Positions 48,919-58,385 are shown, numbered from the stretch's first letter. The stretch is 64,000 bases of DNA from Actinomadura luzonensis (GCF_022664455.2 NZ_JAKRKC020000001.1:1364001-1428000); one strand, 5' to 3'. Numbers and translations: made by a program. Notes: generated from the letters alone by a model not told the origin.

Positions 48919-51837
48919 ATGCGGGTCGGGATTCTGGGGCCGCTTCAGGTGGCGGGGGCCCAGGTGGGCGGGGCGCGGGTGCGGGCCCTGCTGGTACGGC
49001 TGGCGCTCGACCCCGGCCGGGTGGTCACCGCCGACCGGCTGATCGACGACCTGTGGCCGGCCGAGGCGCCCGCGCACCCCCTGGCGGCGCTGCAGTCGCT
49101 GGTGTCGCGGGCCCGCCGCGAGGCGCCCGGCGTCATCGGCTCGCATCCCGCCGGCTACCTGCTGGACGTGCCGCCCGGCGAGGTCGACGCCTGGGCGTTC
49201 GAGCGGCTGGCGCGCGGCGGCGAGGCGCGCCGGGCGCTGGCGTTGTGGCGGGGGCCGGCGCTCGCGGACGCGGCGGACCTGCCGTTCGCGGCGGCCCCCA
49301 AGGCGCGGCTGGAGGAGCTGCGGCTGGCCGCCCTGGCCACGCGCATCGCCGCCGACCTGGACGGAGCCGGGAGCGGCGGGCTCGCGGCCGAGCTGGAGGG
49401 GCCGGAAGGGCTGGAAGGGCCGGAAGAGCTGGAAGGGCTGGTCGCCGAGCTGGAGGGGCTGGTGGCCGCCTACCCGCTGCGGGAGGCGTTCCACGCGCTG
49501 CTGATGCGGGCCCTGACCGCGCGGGGGCGGCGCGGCGCGGCGCTGGTGGTCTTCGAGCGGATCAGAACGGCCCTGGCCGACGAGCTGGGCGCCGATCCCG
49601 GGCCCGAGCTGCGCGCGGCCCACCTGGAGGCGCTGCGCGAGCCGCCGGCCGCCCGGCGGGGCAACCTGCCGGCTCCCGTGACGAGCTTCGTGGGCCGCGC
49701 GGCCGACGTGGCCCGCCTCCGCGCCCTGCTCAGCCGACGTGACGACGGGGGCGCGCGGCTGGTGACGCTGGTGGGGCCCGGGGGCGCAGGGAAGACGCGG
49801 CTGGCGCTGGAGGCGGCGGCGGGCCTGGACGTCCCGGGCGGCGTGTGGCTGGTGGAGCTGGCGGCGGCCGACGGCGTGCGGGCGGCGCTGGAGAGCGTGC
49901 TCAGGACCAGCGACCCCGTGGCGGCCCTGCGCGCGGCCGAGCCGCTGGTCGTCCTGGACAACTGCGAGCACGTCGTCGACGAGGCGGCCCGGGTGGCGGA
50001 GTGGCTGCTGGCGGAGGTGGCGGGCCTGCGCGTCCTGGTGACCAGCCGGGAGCCGCTCGACATCCCCGGCGAGACGCTGCACCCCGTCCCGCCGCTGCCG
50101 GAGCCGCAGGCGGTGGAGCTGTTCGCGGCGCGCGCCGCGGCGGCCCGGCCGGGGCTGCGGGTGGAGCCGGAGCAGGCGGCGCGGATCTGCCGCGAGCTGG
50201 ACGGCATCCCGCTGGCCATCGAGCTGGCCGCGGCCCGGCTGCGCACGATGCCGGTGCCGCTGCTCATCGAGCAGCTCGGCGACCGGCTGGCCCTGCGCGG
50301 CGGCCGCACCGCCGAGCCCCGGCACCGCACGCTGCGCGCGGTCATCGACTGGAGCTGGAACCTGCTCTCGGACGCCGAGCGCGAGCTGCTGCGCGGCCTG
50401 ACCGTCTTCTCCGGCGGCGCGACGTACGAGGCGATCGCCCAGGTCTGCGGCGGCGGCCTGGACCTGCTGTCGTCGCTGGTGGACAAGTCGCTGCTCGCGG
50501 TCTCCGGCGACCGTTACACGATGCTGGAGACCATCCGCCAGTACGCCGCCGCCGACCTGCCGGAGCTCCGCCGCGCCCACGTCCGCTACTACACGGAGCT
50601 GGCCGAGGCCGCCGAGCCGCACCTGCGGACCGGTGGCCAGCTCGCCTGGCTGGCGACGCTGGACGCCGAGCGGGCCAACCTGGAGACCGCCCTGCGCCAC
50701 TCCGACGACCCGCTCCGGCTCGTCCTGCCGCTGTTGTGGCCGTGGATCATGCGGGCCCGGCTGCGGGAGATGCGCGAGCAGGCCGCCGCGGTGCTGGCCC
50801 GGGTCGGGGACGTGCCGCCGCCGGGGAGGGAGCTGGCGCACGGGCTGTGCCGGATGCTGGTGGGCGAGCCGGCGTCGGCGGCCGTGCTCGGCTCCGACCA
50901 TCCGGCGGCGCTGAACTTCTGGGCGATGGGCGCGGTGCTCGGCACCCCGGACGACGTGGTGGCCCTCACCGAGCGCGGCGCCGCGCGGCTGCGCGGGCAT
51001 CCCGACCTGTGGACGAGGTCGGCGGCGCTGATGGTCGCGGGCCTGGCGCGCTTCGAGTACGGCGCGGTCACCGGCGCCGAGGACCTGCTGGAGCCGGCAC
51101 TGGAGGGCTTCCGGCGCACCGGCGACCGGTGGGGCCAGTGGGCGGCGTACTACTGGCTGTCGCTGGTGGCCGAGAACCGCGGTGACTTCGCCGCCGCCGT
51201 CGCGCTCGCCGAGCGGCCGGGGCGGCTGGCGGACGAGCTGTCGGGCCTCGGGACGTCGCTCGGGCCGATGTCGTACCTGCTGCGGCTGGGTCAGCTGAGG
51301 GGCCGCGCGGGCGACCTCGCCGGGGCCGCGGCGACGCTGGCCGAGGCGCAGGAGGCCGCGACGCGCTCGCGCGACCGGGAGCTGACGGCCCGCGTCCTGC
51401 ACGCCAGGGGCGAGCTGGCCCGGCGGCGCGGCGAGCGCGCGGCGGCGCGGCGGCTGCTGGAGGCGGCGCTCGCCCTGGAGGTCGAGGCGAGCCCGCAGTT
51501 CAGGGCGTTCCTCCAGGTCGAGCTGGCCCGGGTGAGCGAGCCGGCCAAGCCGCTGCGCGCGGCGCTGGAGCTGATGGACGGCTGCTCGGACCGGACCGCG
51601 CGGGCCACGGTGCTGGAGGGCGTGGCCGAGCACGTGGCGCCGGTGCTCGCGGCCGAGCTGCTGGGCGCGGCCCGGGCGCTGCGCGGGATCACCGCGTCGG
51701 CCGACCCCTACGTGCACGCCCTGGCCGCGCGCTGCCGGGAGGCGCTGGGCGCGGCGGGCTACGAGGCGGCGTCGGCGCGGGGCGCGGCGATGCCGAACCC
51801 GGAGAGGTACGCGCTGAGGCCGCTCTCGTCCCCGTGA
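48919..51837 (+). CDS. AfsR/SARP-type regulator with BTAD, NB-ARC ATPase and TPR-like region
   Basis: A 972-aa regulator. ATG 48919 follows GGAGGG. Domains: OmpR-like winged helix (1-90, MRVGILGPLQVAG), bacterial transcriptional activator domain (95-245), NB-ARC/AAA ATPase with Walker A GPGGAGKT near residue 290 and Walker B LVVLDNCEH, then a C-terminal helical repeat region. Inside the BTAD domain is a short EGPEGLEGPEELEGL repeat. Such proteins activate secondary-metabolite or stress genes in response to nucleotide. The convergent monooxygenase gene overlaps its last 79 bp. Confidence 0.92.
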   Translation: MRVGILGPLQVAGAQVGGARVRALLVRLALDPGRVVTADRLIDDLWPAEAPAHPLAALQSLVSRARREAPGVIGSHPAGYLLDVPPGEVDAWAFERLARGGEARRALALWRGPALADAADLPFAAAPKARLEELRLAALATRIAADLDGAGSGGLAAELEGPEGLEGPEELEGLVAELEGLVAAYPLREAFHALLMRALTARGRRGAALVVFERIRTALADELGADPGPELRAAHLEALREPPAARRGNLPAPVTSFVGRAADVARLRALLSRRDDGGARLVTLVGPGGAGKTRLALEAAAGLDVPGGVWLVELAAADGVRAALESVLRTSDPVAALRAAEPLVVLDNCEHVVDEAARVAEWLLAEVAGLRVLVTSREPLDIPGETLHPVPPLPEPQAVELFAARAAAARPGLRVEPEQAARICRELDGIPLAIELAAARLRTMPVPLLIEQLGDRLALRGGRTAEPRHRTLRAVIDWSWNLLSDAERELLRGLTVFSGGATYEAIAQVCGGGLDLLSSLVDKSLLAVSGDRYTMLETIRQYAAADLPELRRAHVRYYTELAEAAEPHLRTGGQLAWLATLDAERANLETALRHSDDPLRLVLPLLWPWIMRARLREMREQAAAVLARVGDVPPPGRELAHGLCRMLVGEPASAAVLGSDHPAALNFWAMGAVLGTPDDVVALTERGAARLRGHPDLWTRSAALMVAGLARFEYGAVTGAEDLLEPALEGFRRTGDRWGQWAAYYWLSLVAENRGDFAAAVALAERPGRLADELSGLGTSLGPMSYLLRLGQLRGRAGDLAGAAATLAEAQEAATRSRDRELTARVLHARGELARRRGERAAARRLLEAALALEVEASPQFRAFLQVELARVSEPAKPLRAALELMDGCSDRTARATVLEGVAEHVAPVLAAELLGAARALRGITASADPYVHALAARCREALGAAGYEAASARGAAMPNPERYALRPLSSP

Positions 51838-53111
51838 TAGCCGATGTAGCCGTCGGGCCGGACCAGCAGCACGCCCTCCTGACCGGGCAGCGGCGGCAGC
51901 ACGGGCCACCCGTGCTCGCCGGTCACCTCGCCGACCAGCAGGAACCCGGTGCCGCGCTGCTCGGCGAAGTACGCCCCCAGCCGCTCGCCGCCGCGCTCCC
52001 CCGCCGACAGCGCGCTGCGGGGGTAGGCCAGGCCGAGCTGGTCGGTGTCGCCGCCGCGCTTGAGGTCGTTGTCGCGGTAGAGCCGGGTGCTGAGCCCGAG
52101 CACGTGCTCGGCCACCGCCATCCGCTCGTCCTCGTACGTCTCCAGCAGCGCCTCCCTGCCCAGCGCCAGCTTCCACCCCAGGTTGTACGCGTCCTGCACC
52201 CCGGTGTTGAGCCCCTGCCCGCCCGCGGGCGAGTGCACGTGGGCCGCGTCCCCGGCGAGGAACACCCGGCCCACCCGGAACCGGTCGGCCATCCGGATGT
52301 TGACCCGGTACTCCGAGCGCCACACGACCTCGTCGATCCGCACGTGCGGCGCGTGCTCGGCGACGAGCGCGAGCAGGTCGTCCCGCCCACTGTCCGGCCC
52401 ACTGTCCCGCTCGCCGGCCCGCCCGCTGTGCGGGGCCACGAGCTGGAACACGTCGGTGCCGGGCAGCGGGCAGATCGAGAAGTGCACGCTCCGGCCGGCG
52501 AGCGACCCCCAGACGTGCCAGTGCTCGCGGTCCAGGTCGCGGGTCCTGATGTCGGCCAGCGACATGCGCTCGCTGTCGTAGGTCTCGCCGCGGAAGGGCA
52601 CGCCGAGCCGCTTGCGCACGGTGCTCCGCCCGCCGTCGGCGGCCACCAGGTACGCGCTGCGCACCCGCTCGCCGGTGCCGAGCACGGCGGTGACGCCGTC
52701 GGCGTCCTGCTCCACGTCGGTCACCTCGGCCCCGAACTCGACCCGGTGCCCCAGCTCGGCCAGCCGGTCGCGCAGGATCGCCTCGGTCCGCCACTGCGGC
52801 TGCATGATCAGGTTGGGGTGGGGCACGCCGGCGGACGGCTCGCGCGGCTCGTCCATGCGGCCCTCCCACACCACCTGGTCGCCCTGGTAGGAACGCAGCG
52901 ACGGGTACGGCCGGCCGGTGGCCAGGATCTCGTCGATCACGCCGAGGTCGTCGAAGACCTCCAGCGTGCGGGGCTGCAGGCCCTTGCCGCGCACCCCGGT
53001 GGGCGGCTCGGGCGAGCGCTCCACGATGCGCAGGTCGACGCCCCGGCGGGCGAGCTCGACGGCGAGGGTCAGCCCGGTCGGCCCGGAGCCGACGATCATC
53101 ACGTGTGTCAT
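51759..53111 (-). CDS. FAD-dependent aromatic monooxygenase (PHBH/RdmE type)
   Basis: A 450-aa flavoprotein hydroxylase. The dinucleotide motif is MIVGSGPTGLTLAVELARRG, the middle motif AADGGRSTVRKRLG, and the second FAD motif FLAGDAAHVHSPAGGQGLN with the GD pair. C-terminal YRDNDLKRG onward is shorter than in 500-residue relatives that end in a thioredoxin-like domain. It hydroxylates an aromatic ring using NAD(P)H and O2; the target is unknown. The product pocket resembles enzymes acting on polyketides or aromatic antibiotics such as rifampicin. Confidence 0.9.
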   Translation of the reverse strand: MTHVMIVGSGPTGLTLAVELARRGVDLRIVERSPEPPTGVRGKGLQPRTLEVFDDLGVIDEILATGRPYPSLRSYQGDQVVWEGRMDEPREPSAGVPHPNLIMQPQWRTEAILRDRLAELGHRVEFGAEVTDVEQDADGVTAVLGTGERVRSAYLVAADGGRSTVRKRLGVPFRGETYDSERMSLADIRTRDLDREHWHVWGSLAGRSVHFSICPLPGTDVFQLVAPHSGRAGERDSGPDSGRDDLLALVAEHAPHVRIDEVVWRSEYRVNIRMADRFRVGRVFLAGDAAHVHSPAGGQGLNTGVQDAYNLGWKLALGREALLETYEDERMAVAEHVLGLSTRLYRDNDLKRGGDTDQLGLAYPRSALSAGERGGERLGAYFAEQRGTGFLLVGEVTGEHGWPVLPPLPGQEGVLLVRPDGYIGYHGDESGLSAYLSGFGIAAPRADAAS

Positions 53112-53228
53112 GGGGACGACGATGCCGGGCGCCGCTGCCGGATCGCTGTCAGCCGCTGCCGGGGCTTCCCTCCGGGTGCCCGATACGTCAAGGTTGGCAC
53201 CATCGAGACCGCGAGAAGAAGGAGACCT

Positions 53229-54242
53229 GTGGCCAGTCCTGGCAGTGTGGACGCTCGGGGAAGCGACTTCGCCCGACTAGCCCGTCGCATAGCGGACGCC
53301 GGTCTGTTGGACCGGCGTCCCTTTTATTACGCGGCGCGGATGACCGTCATCGTCATCGCCTACCTCGCCGCCTGGCTGCTGTTCGCCCTGGTGGGCGACT
53401 CGTGGCTGCAACTGCTGGTGGCGATCGTGCTGGCCGTGGTGTTCGCCCAGTTCGGCTTTCTCGCCCACGACCTCGGGCACCGGCAGGTCTTCCGCACCCG
53501 GAGCTCCAGCGACGTGGCCGGCCTGCTGTTCGGCAACCTCGCCATCGGGCTCGGGTGGGGCTGGTGGAACACCAAGCACAACCGGCACCACGCCAACCCC
53601 AACCACGAGGACCACGACCCGGACGTCTCCCCCGCCGTCATCGTCTTCTCCGCCGACCAGGTGGGCCGCAGCACCGGCCTGCCCCGGTTCGTCGCCCGCT
53701 ACCAGGCGTACCTGTTCTTCCCGCTGCTCCTTCTCGAGGCCTGGCACCTGCACGTGGCCAGCGTGAAGGCGCTGCTCAAGCCGTCGGCGCGGCGGCGGTG
53801 GCCGGAGCTGGGGCTGCTGGCCGCGCACTTCGCCGCCTACTTCGGCATGGTCTTCGCGGTGTTGCCGCCGGGCAAGGCGATCGTGTTCCTGGTCGTGCAC
53901 CAGGGGCTGTTCGGGCTGTACCTGGGGTGCACGTTCGCGCCCAACCACAAGGGCATGCCGGTGCTGACCAAGGAGGACAAGCTCGACTTCCTGCGCAAGC
54001 AGGTGCTCACCTCGCGCAACGTCCGGGGCGGCCCGTTCATGGACATCGCGCTCGGCCAGCTCAACTACCAGATCGAGCACCACCTGTTCCCGCACATGCC
54101 CGCGCCCAACCTGCGCCTGGCCCAGCCCATCGTGCAGCAGTACTGCGCGGAGATCGGCGTCAGCTACCTCCAGACCGGGCTGTTCGCCTCCTACCGGCAG
54201 GCGCTCGGCCACCTGCACGAGGTGGGGGCCCAGCTACGCTGA
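53229..54242 (+). CDS. Membrane fatty-acid desaturase
   Basis: A 337-aa di-iron membrane enzyme. GTG 53229 follows AAGGAG. Three histidine boxes are present: HDLGH (80-84), HNRHH (117-121) and QIEHH (281-285). The Q in the third box is typical of front-end (delta-6-like) desaturases and of the actinobacterial DesA3 group. No cytochrome b5 domain is fused, so electrons must come from a separate ferredoxin or reductase. It introduces a double bond into acyl chains, probably to adjust membrane fluidity. Confidence 0.9.
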   Translation: MASPGSVDARGSDFARLARRIADAGLLDRRPFYYAARMTVIVIAYLAAWLLFALVGDSWLQLLVAIVLAVVFAQFGFLAHDLGHRQVFRTRSSSDVAGLLFGNLAIGLGWGWWNTKHNRHHANPNHEDHDPDVSPAVIVFSADQVGRSTGLPRFVARYQAYLFFPLLLLEAWHLHVASVKALLKPSARRRWPELGLLAAHFAAYFGMVFAVLPPGKAIVFLVVHQGLFGLYLGCTFAPNHKGMPVLTKEDKLDFLRKQVLTSRNVRGGPFMDIALGQLNYQIEHHLFPHMPAPNLRLAQPIVQQYCAEIGVSYLQTGLFASYRQALGHLHEVGAQLR

Positions 54243-54455
54243 CCCCTCCCCGTCGAGGCGGGCGCGCAGGGTGTCGCGGCGGCGCTCCAGGTCGGCGATC
54301 AGCTCGACCTGCTCGTCCGCCTGGCTGATCACCGCGGCCTTCTCGATCTGGTCCGTCGCGCCCATGTCGCGGATCTGCTCGCGGATCTCCTGGTTCTCGG
54401 CCCGCAGCCGGGCCAGGTCCGCCTCGACCTGGCGCAACTCATCCTCAGTGCTCAT
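54234..54455 (-). CDS. Small coiled-coil protein
   Basis: A 73-aa protein starting at ATG 54455 (STEDELRQVEADLARLRAEN, then VELIADLERRRDTLRARLDG), a nearly continuous heptad-repeat coiled coil. Function unknown. Its start is only 22 bp from the start of the divergent histidine kinase gene, leaving almost no room for two ordinary promoters. Confidence 0.7.
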   Translation of the reverse strand: MSTEDELRQVEADLARLRAENQEIREQIRDMGATDQIEKAAVISQADEQVELIADLERRRDTLRARLDGEGSA

Positions 54456-54477
54456 CCAACGACCGTACCCGTACAGA

Positions 54478-55614
54478 ATGGCAGGCATGCGGAAGCCGTC
54501 CACCACCACGATCGCGTCGCTCGCGGCCGTCGCGGCGGTCGCGGCCGGCACGCTGCTCACCTACGCCTTCAGCGCCCCCGACCGGCAGCCGAACGCGCTG
54601 GACGTGCTGCTGCCGCTCGCCGCGATGGCCGCCACGCCGGCCAGGCGGCGCTTCCCCGTGCCGGCCCTCGTCGTGGTCGCGCTCGCGGTGGCGGCCTACT
54701 ACCCGTGGGCGCGGCTGGACGGGCCGCTGATGGTGCTGGCGTTCGTGGCGCTCTACACCGCGGCCGACCGGGGGCACCTCACCGCGGCCATCGCGACGGG
54801 GGCGACGTTGCTGCTGGCCATGGGGCTCGGCGAGAGCGGCGGCACCCGGCACGTGGACGACAGCCTGTTCGTGGCGATCGCCGGCTGGGTGGTGGCGGCC
54901 ATCGCGTTCGGCGGGGTGACGCGGACGCGGCGGGCGTACCTGCTGGAGGCCGAGCGGCGGGCGGCGGACGCCGAGCACAGCAAGGAGGAGGAGGCCAGGC
55001 GGCGCGAGAGCGAGGAGCGGCTGCGCATCGCGCGGGAGCTGCACGACGTGCTCGGCCACAACATCTCCATGATCAACGTGCAGGCGTCCGCGGCGCTGCA
55101 CGGGCTGCAGAAACGGCCCGAGGACGCCGAGCGGGCGCTGCGCGCCATCAAGGACACCAGCAAGGAGACGCTGCGCGAGCTGCGCACCACGCTGGGCGTG
55201 CTGCGGCAGGTGGACGAGGACGCCCCCACCGCGCCCGCCGACAGCCTGGCCCGGGTGGACGCGCTGGTCGCGGCCTCGGGCCTGCGGGTGCGCACGGAGC
55301 TGGACGGGCCGCTCGGCGCGCTGCCGACCGAGGTCGACCTGGCCGGCGCGCGCATCGTCAGGGAGGCGCTGACGAACGTCTCCCGCCACTCCGGCGCGGC
55401 CGAGGCCCGGCTGTCGCTGGCCCGCCGGGCCGGTGAGCTCGTCATCCGGGTGGAGGACGACGGGCCCGGCGTCACGTACGACGGGGGCAGCGGCTTCGGC
55501 CTGCAGGGCATGCGCGAGCGCGCGGCGGCGCTCGGCGGCTCGCTGGAGGCCGGCCCGCGTCCCGAGGGCGGCTTCCGCGTCGTCGCCCGCCTGCCGATCG
55601 AAGGAGCCCGATGA
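54478..55614 (+). CDS. Sensor histidine kinase, DesK/NarL class
   Basis: A 378-aa membrane kinase with about five hydrophobic helices (residues 12-150) and no large sensor domain. A basic coiled segment leads to HisKA_3 (RLRIARELHDVLGHNISMIN with the phospho-His) and HATPase motifs (REALTNVSRHS, VEDDGPGVTY, GLQGMRERA). ATG 54478 is the longest start and ATG 54487 an alternative; neither has a good ribosome-binding site, so the message may be leaderless. The stop overlaps the response regulator start. The neighbouring desaturase recalls the DesK/DesR membrane-fluidity system, though this is inference. Confidence 0.9.
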   Translation: MAGMRKPSTTTIASLAAVAAVAAGTLLTYAFSAPDRQPNALDVLLPLAAMAATPARRRFPVPALVVVALAVAAYYPWARLDGPLMVLAFVALYTAADRGHLTAAIATGATLLLAMGLGESGGTRHVDDSLFVAIAGWVVAAIAFGGVTRTRRAYLLEAERRAADAEHSKEEEARRRESEERLRIARELHDVLGHNISMINVQASAALHGLQKRPEDAERALRAIKDTSKETLRELRTTLGVLRQVDEDAPTAPADSLARVDALVAASGLRVRTELDGPLGALPTEVDLAGARIVREALTNVSRHSGAAEARLSLARRAGELVIRVEDDGPGVTYDGGSGFGLQGMRERAAALGGSLEAGPRPEGGFRVVARLPIEGAR

Positions 55615-56279
55615 TCCGCGTGTTGCTCGCCGACGACCAGACCCTGGTACGGGCGGGGTTCCGCTCCATCCTCAGCGACGAGGACGACGTCGAGGTGGTC
55701 GCCGAGGCCCCCAACGGCGAGGCCGCCGTGTCCGGGGCCCGCGAGCACCGCCCTGACGTCGTGCTCATGGACATCCGCATGCCCGTGCTGGACGGGCTGG
55801 AGGCCACCCGCCGCATCGCCGGCGACCCCCGGCTGGACGGCGTCAAGGTGATCATCCTGACCACGTTCGACCTCGACGACTACGTGTACGGGGCGCTGCG
55901 CGCGGGCGCGAGCGGCTTCCTGGTGAAGGACACCGAGCCGGCCGAGCTGATCCACGCGGTGCGGGTGGTGGCGCGGGGCGACGCGCTGATCTCGCCGTCG
56001 GTGACCCGGCGGCTGATCTCGGAGTTCGCCGGCCGGGTGCGGCGGCCCGAGCCGGGCCCCGAGCTGAACGCGCTCACCGAGCGCGAGCGCGAGGTGATGA
56101 CGCTGGTCGCGGCCGGGCTGTCCAACGACGAGATCGCGGCCCGGCTGGTGCTCAGCCCGGCCACGGCCAAGACGCACGTCAGCCGGATCATGACGAAGCT
56201 GGCGGTGCGCGACCGGGCCCAGCTCGTGGTGCTCGCCTACGAGGCCGGCATGATCACGCCGGGGTGGCTTACCACCTGA
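55611..56279 (+). CDS. LuxR/NarL-type response regulator
   Basis: A 222-aa regulator co-translated with the kinase (ATGA). The receiver domain has the acidic pair DD (residues 8-9), the phosphorylated Asp in VVLMDIRMPV and Lys in FLVKDTEPAE. The C-terminal LuxR helix-turn-helix is LTEREREVMTLVAAGLSNDE, then SPATAKTHVSRIMTKL. It forms a complete two-component system with the gene before it. Confidence 0.94.
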   Translation: MIRVLLADDQTLVRAGFRSILSDEDDVEVVAEAPNGEAAVSGAREHRPDVVLMDIRMPVLDGLEATRRIAGDPRLDGVKVIILTTFDLDDYVYGALRAGASGFLVKDTEPAELIHAVRVVARGDALISPSVTRRLISEFAGRVRRPEPGPELNALTEREREVMTLVAAGLSNDEIAARLVLSPATAKTHVSRIMTKLAVRDRAQLVVLAYEAGMITPGWLTT

Positions 56280-56376
56280 GTGGTACGCCGGGCGGGCGCC
56301 CGCAACCCCGGTGGTACGCCCGGTGCCCGCTCCGGTGGGACGCGGCGGGCCTGGCCGTACCCGGATGCTGCCTGGC

Positions 56377-57633
56377 ATGGAAACGGTGGACCTCGCACGC
56401 CTGCAGTTCGCGCTCACCGCGGGCGCGCATTTTCTCTTCGTCGCGCTCACGCTGGGCCTGGCGACGCTGGTGGCCCTGCTGCAGACCCGGGCGACGCTCA
56501 CCCGCAGCCCGGTCCACCTGCGGATGACCCGGTTCTGGGGCCAGCTCTACCTGATCAACTACGCCATGGGCATCGTCACCGGCCTGGTGATGGAGTTCCA
56601 GCTCGGGCTGGCGTGGAGCGGCCTCACCGAGTACGCGGGCAACGTCTTCGGCTCGGCGCTGGCCGTCGAGACGCTGGTGGCGTTCTTCGTCGAGTCCACG
56701 TTCCTCGGGTTGTGGATCTTCGGCTGGAACCGGCTGAACCGGTGGGCGCACCTGGCGCTGATCTGGGTGGTGACGCTGACCGCGTACGCGTCGGCGTTCT
56801 GGATCATGGTGGCGAACGGGTTCCTCCAGCACCCGGCGGGCCACGTGCCGGACGGCGCGGCGCTGCGGCTGGCCGACCTCGGCGCGATGGCCGGCAACCC
56901 GGCGGCGCAGCTCGCGTTCTGGCACGTCATGGGCGGGGCGATGCTCACCGGCGGCTTCTTCATGGCCGGGGTGAGCGCGTACCACCTGCGGAGGCGCACG
57001 CCCGAGCAGGACTTCTTCCGCAAGTCGCTGCGGCTCGGGCTCGGGCTGGCGCTGCCGGCGGCGATGTTCACGGTGACGTTCGGCGGGCTGCAGTTCCAGA
57101 CCATGCAGCCGTCGAAGGTCGCGGTCTGGTCGGGCCGGACGGAGCTGATGGCCGAGGCGCAGACCGCGATGACGGCCCTGCACGGGCCCGGCGACTGGCT
57201 GCCGCCGGTGGCCGGGGTGCGCGTGGCGGGCGTGCTGATGATGGTGCTCTGGGTGGTCATGATCATGGTGGCGGGGACGGGCGTGCCGCTGATGGCGTTC
57301 CGGCCGGTGGTGCGGGCCTTCCGGCCCTGGCACTGGCTGCTGACGCTGATGATCCCGGTGCCGTTCGTCACGATGCTGGCCGGGTGGGTGTTCCGCGAGA
57401 TGGGCCGGCAGCCGTGGGCCGTCTACGGCCTGCTCACCACGGCCGAGGCGATGTCGCCGGTGACCCCGGCCCAGATCCGGGTGTCGCTGGCGGCGTTCGT
57501 GACGGTGTTCGCGGTGCTCGTCGCGGTCAACTACTGGCTGCTGGCCCGGCACGCGAGGCGCGGGCCGGGCGCGGTCGCGCTCGGCGGCACGCCGGTCGAG
57601 GCCGCCCCCGCCGCCCCCGTCCCGGCGTTCTGA
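56377..57633 (+). CDS. cydA: Cytochrome bd-type quinol oxidase subunit I, short form
   Basis: A 418-aa membrane subunit. Haem ligands are in place: His18 (AGAHFLFV) and His183 (FWHVMGGA), plus the Met-containing helix before GREMGRQPW-type sequence (VFREMGRQPWAVYG). The proton-path residues Glu98 and Glu106 are in AVETLVAFFVEST. The periplasmic Q-loop is short, as in cyanide-insensitive (CIO) oxidases. ATG 56377 gives the standard METVDLARLQ start; an ATG lies four codons earlier. It is followed directly by subunit II; cydC and cydD are not adjacent. A terminal oxidase for low-oxygen or inhibitor-stressed growth. Confidence 0.92.
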   Translation: METVDLARLQFALTAGAHFLFVALTLGLATLVALLQTRATLTRSPVHLRMTRFWGQLYLINYAMGIVTGLVMEFQLGLAWSGLTEYAGNVFGSALAVETLVAFFVESTFLGLWIFGWNRLNRWAHLALIWVVTLTAYASAFWIMVANGFLQHPAGHVPDGAALRLADLGAMAGNPAAQLAFWHVMGGAMLTGGFFMAGVSAYHLRRRTPEQDFFRKSLRLGLGLALPAAMFTVTFGGLQFQTMQPSKVAVWSGRTELMAEAQTAMTALHGPGDWLPPVAGVRVAGVLMMVLWVVMIMVAGTGVPLMAFRPVVRAFRPWHWLLTLMIPVPFVTMLAGWVFREMGRQPWAVYGLLTTAEAMSPVTPAQIRVSLAAFVTVFAVLVAVNYWLLARHARRGPGAVALGGTPVEAAPAAPVPAF

Positions 57634-57644
57634 GCGGGATCGTC

Positions 57645-58385
57645 ATGGAGATCTTCGTTCTGGCGTTCTTCGCGCTCGGCTACCTCGTGCTCGCCGGCGC
57701 CGACATCGGGGTCGGCATGACCCTGCCCTACCTGGGGCGGACGGCGGCCGAGCGGCGCGAGGTGATCGCCGCGATCGCGCCGTTCTTCCTGGGCAACGAG
57801 GTGTGGCTGGTGACGGCCGCCGGCGTGCTCGCCGGGCTGTTCCCCGAGCTGGAGGGCGAGCTGCTGAGCGGCAACTACACCCTGGTGGTGGCGCTGGTGC
57901 TGTCCTGGGTGGTGCGGGACATGGGGCTGTGGCTGCGCGGACGGGTCGAGCGGGCGGGCTGGCAGGCGCTCTGCGACGGCGCGACCGTCGCCGGGAGCTG
58001 GGGCCTCGCGCTGACGTGGGGGCTGCTGCTCAGCCACGTGCTGCTCGGCCTGACCGGGCCGGTCACCGTGCTGCCCGCGCTGGTGGTGGCGGCGCTGTTC
58101 GGCACCCACGGGCTGGCCTTCGCCGCGCTGCGGCTGCGCGGCGGGCTCCGCGAGCGGGCGGGCGTGTTGTCCGGCGGGGCCGGGGAGGCGCGGACGTACG
58201 CGCTGACCGCGGCGGCGCTGCTGGCCGTCGGGGTGCTGGCGGGCCTGCGCCTTCCCCTGCATCCGGGCACGTCGGGGCCGGTGCTGGTGCCGGTGGTCCT
58301 GGCGCTCGTCCCGTTCCTGGTGGCGGCCCAGGGCTGGGTGTGGTGGACCTTCCGGCACCGGGTCACCGGACCGTCGTACCTGTGA
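57645..58385 (+). CDS. cydB: Cytochrome bd-type quinol oxidase subunit II, unusually short
   Basis: A 246-aa membrane protein starting 12 bp after cydA. The N-terminal signature YLVLAGADIGVGMTLPYL and GNEVWLVTAAGVLAG are conserved CydB sequences. Typical CydB proteins have 330-380 residues and eight helices. Here the helix-5 to helix-7 region is compressed (LFGTHGLAFAALRLRGG straight into TYALTAAALLAVGV), so about two helices are missing. It may be a genuine short actinobacterial variant or a deletion product. Confidence 0.82.
   Translation: MEIFVLAFFALGYLVLAGADIGVGMTLPYLGRTAAERREVIAAIAPFFLGNEVWLVTAAGVLAGLFPELEGELLSGNYTLVVALVLSWVVRDMGLWLRGRVERAGWQALCDGATVAGSWGLALTWGLLLSHVLLGLTGPVTVLPALVVAALFGTHGLAFAALRLRGGLRERAGVLSGGAGEARTYALTAAALLAVGVLAGLRLPLHPGTSGPVLVPVVLALVPFLVAAQGWVWWTFRHRVTGPSYL

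Noticed and set aside
51834..53228. N-terminal extension of the desaturase frame back to 51834
   Set aside because: The extension runs antisense to the FAD monooxygenase, whose frame has complete cofactor motifs. The GTG at 53229 has a good ribosome-binding site.
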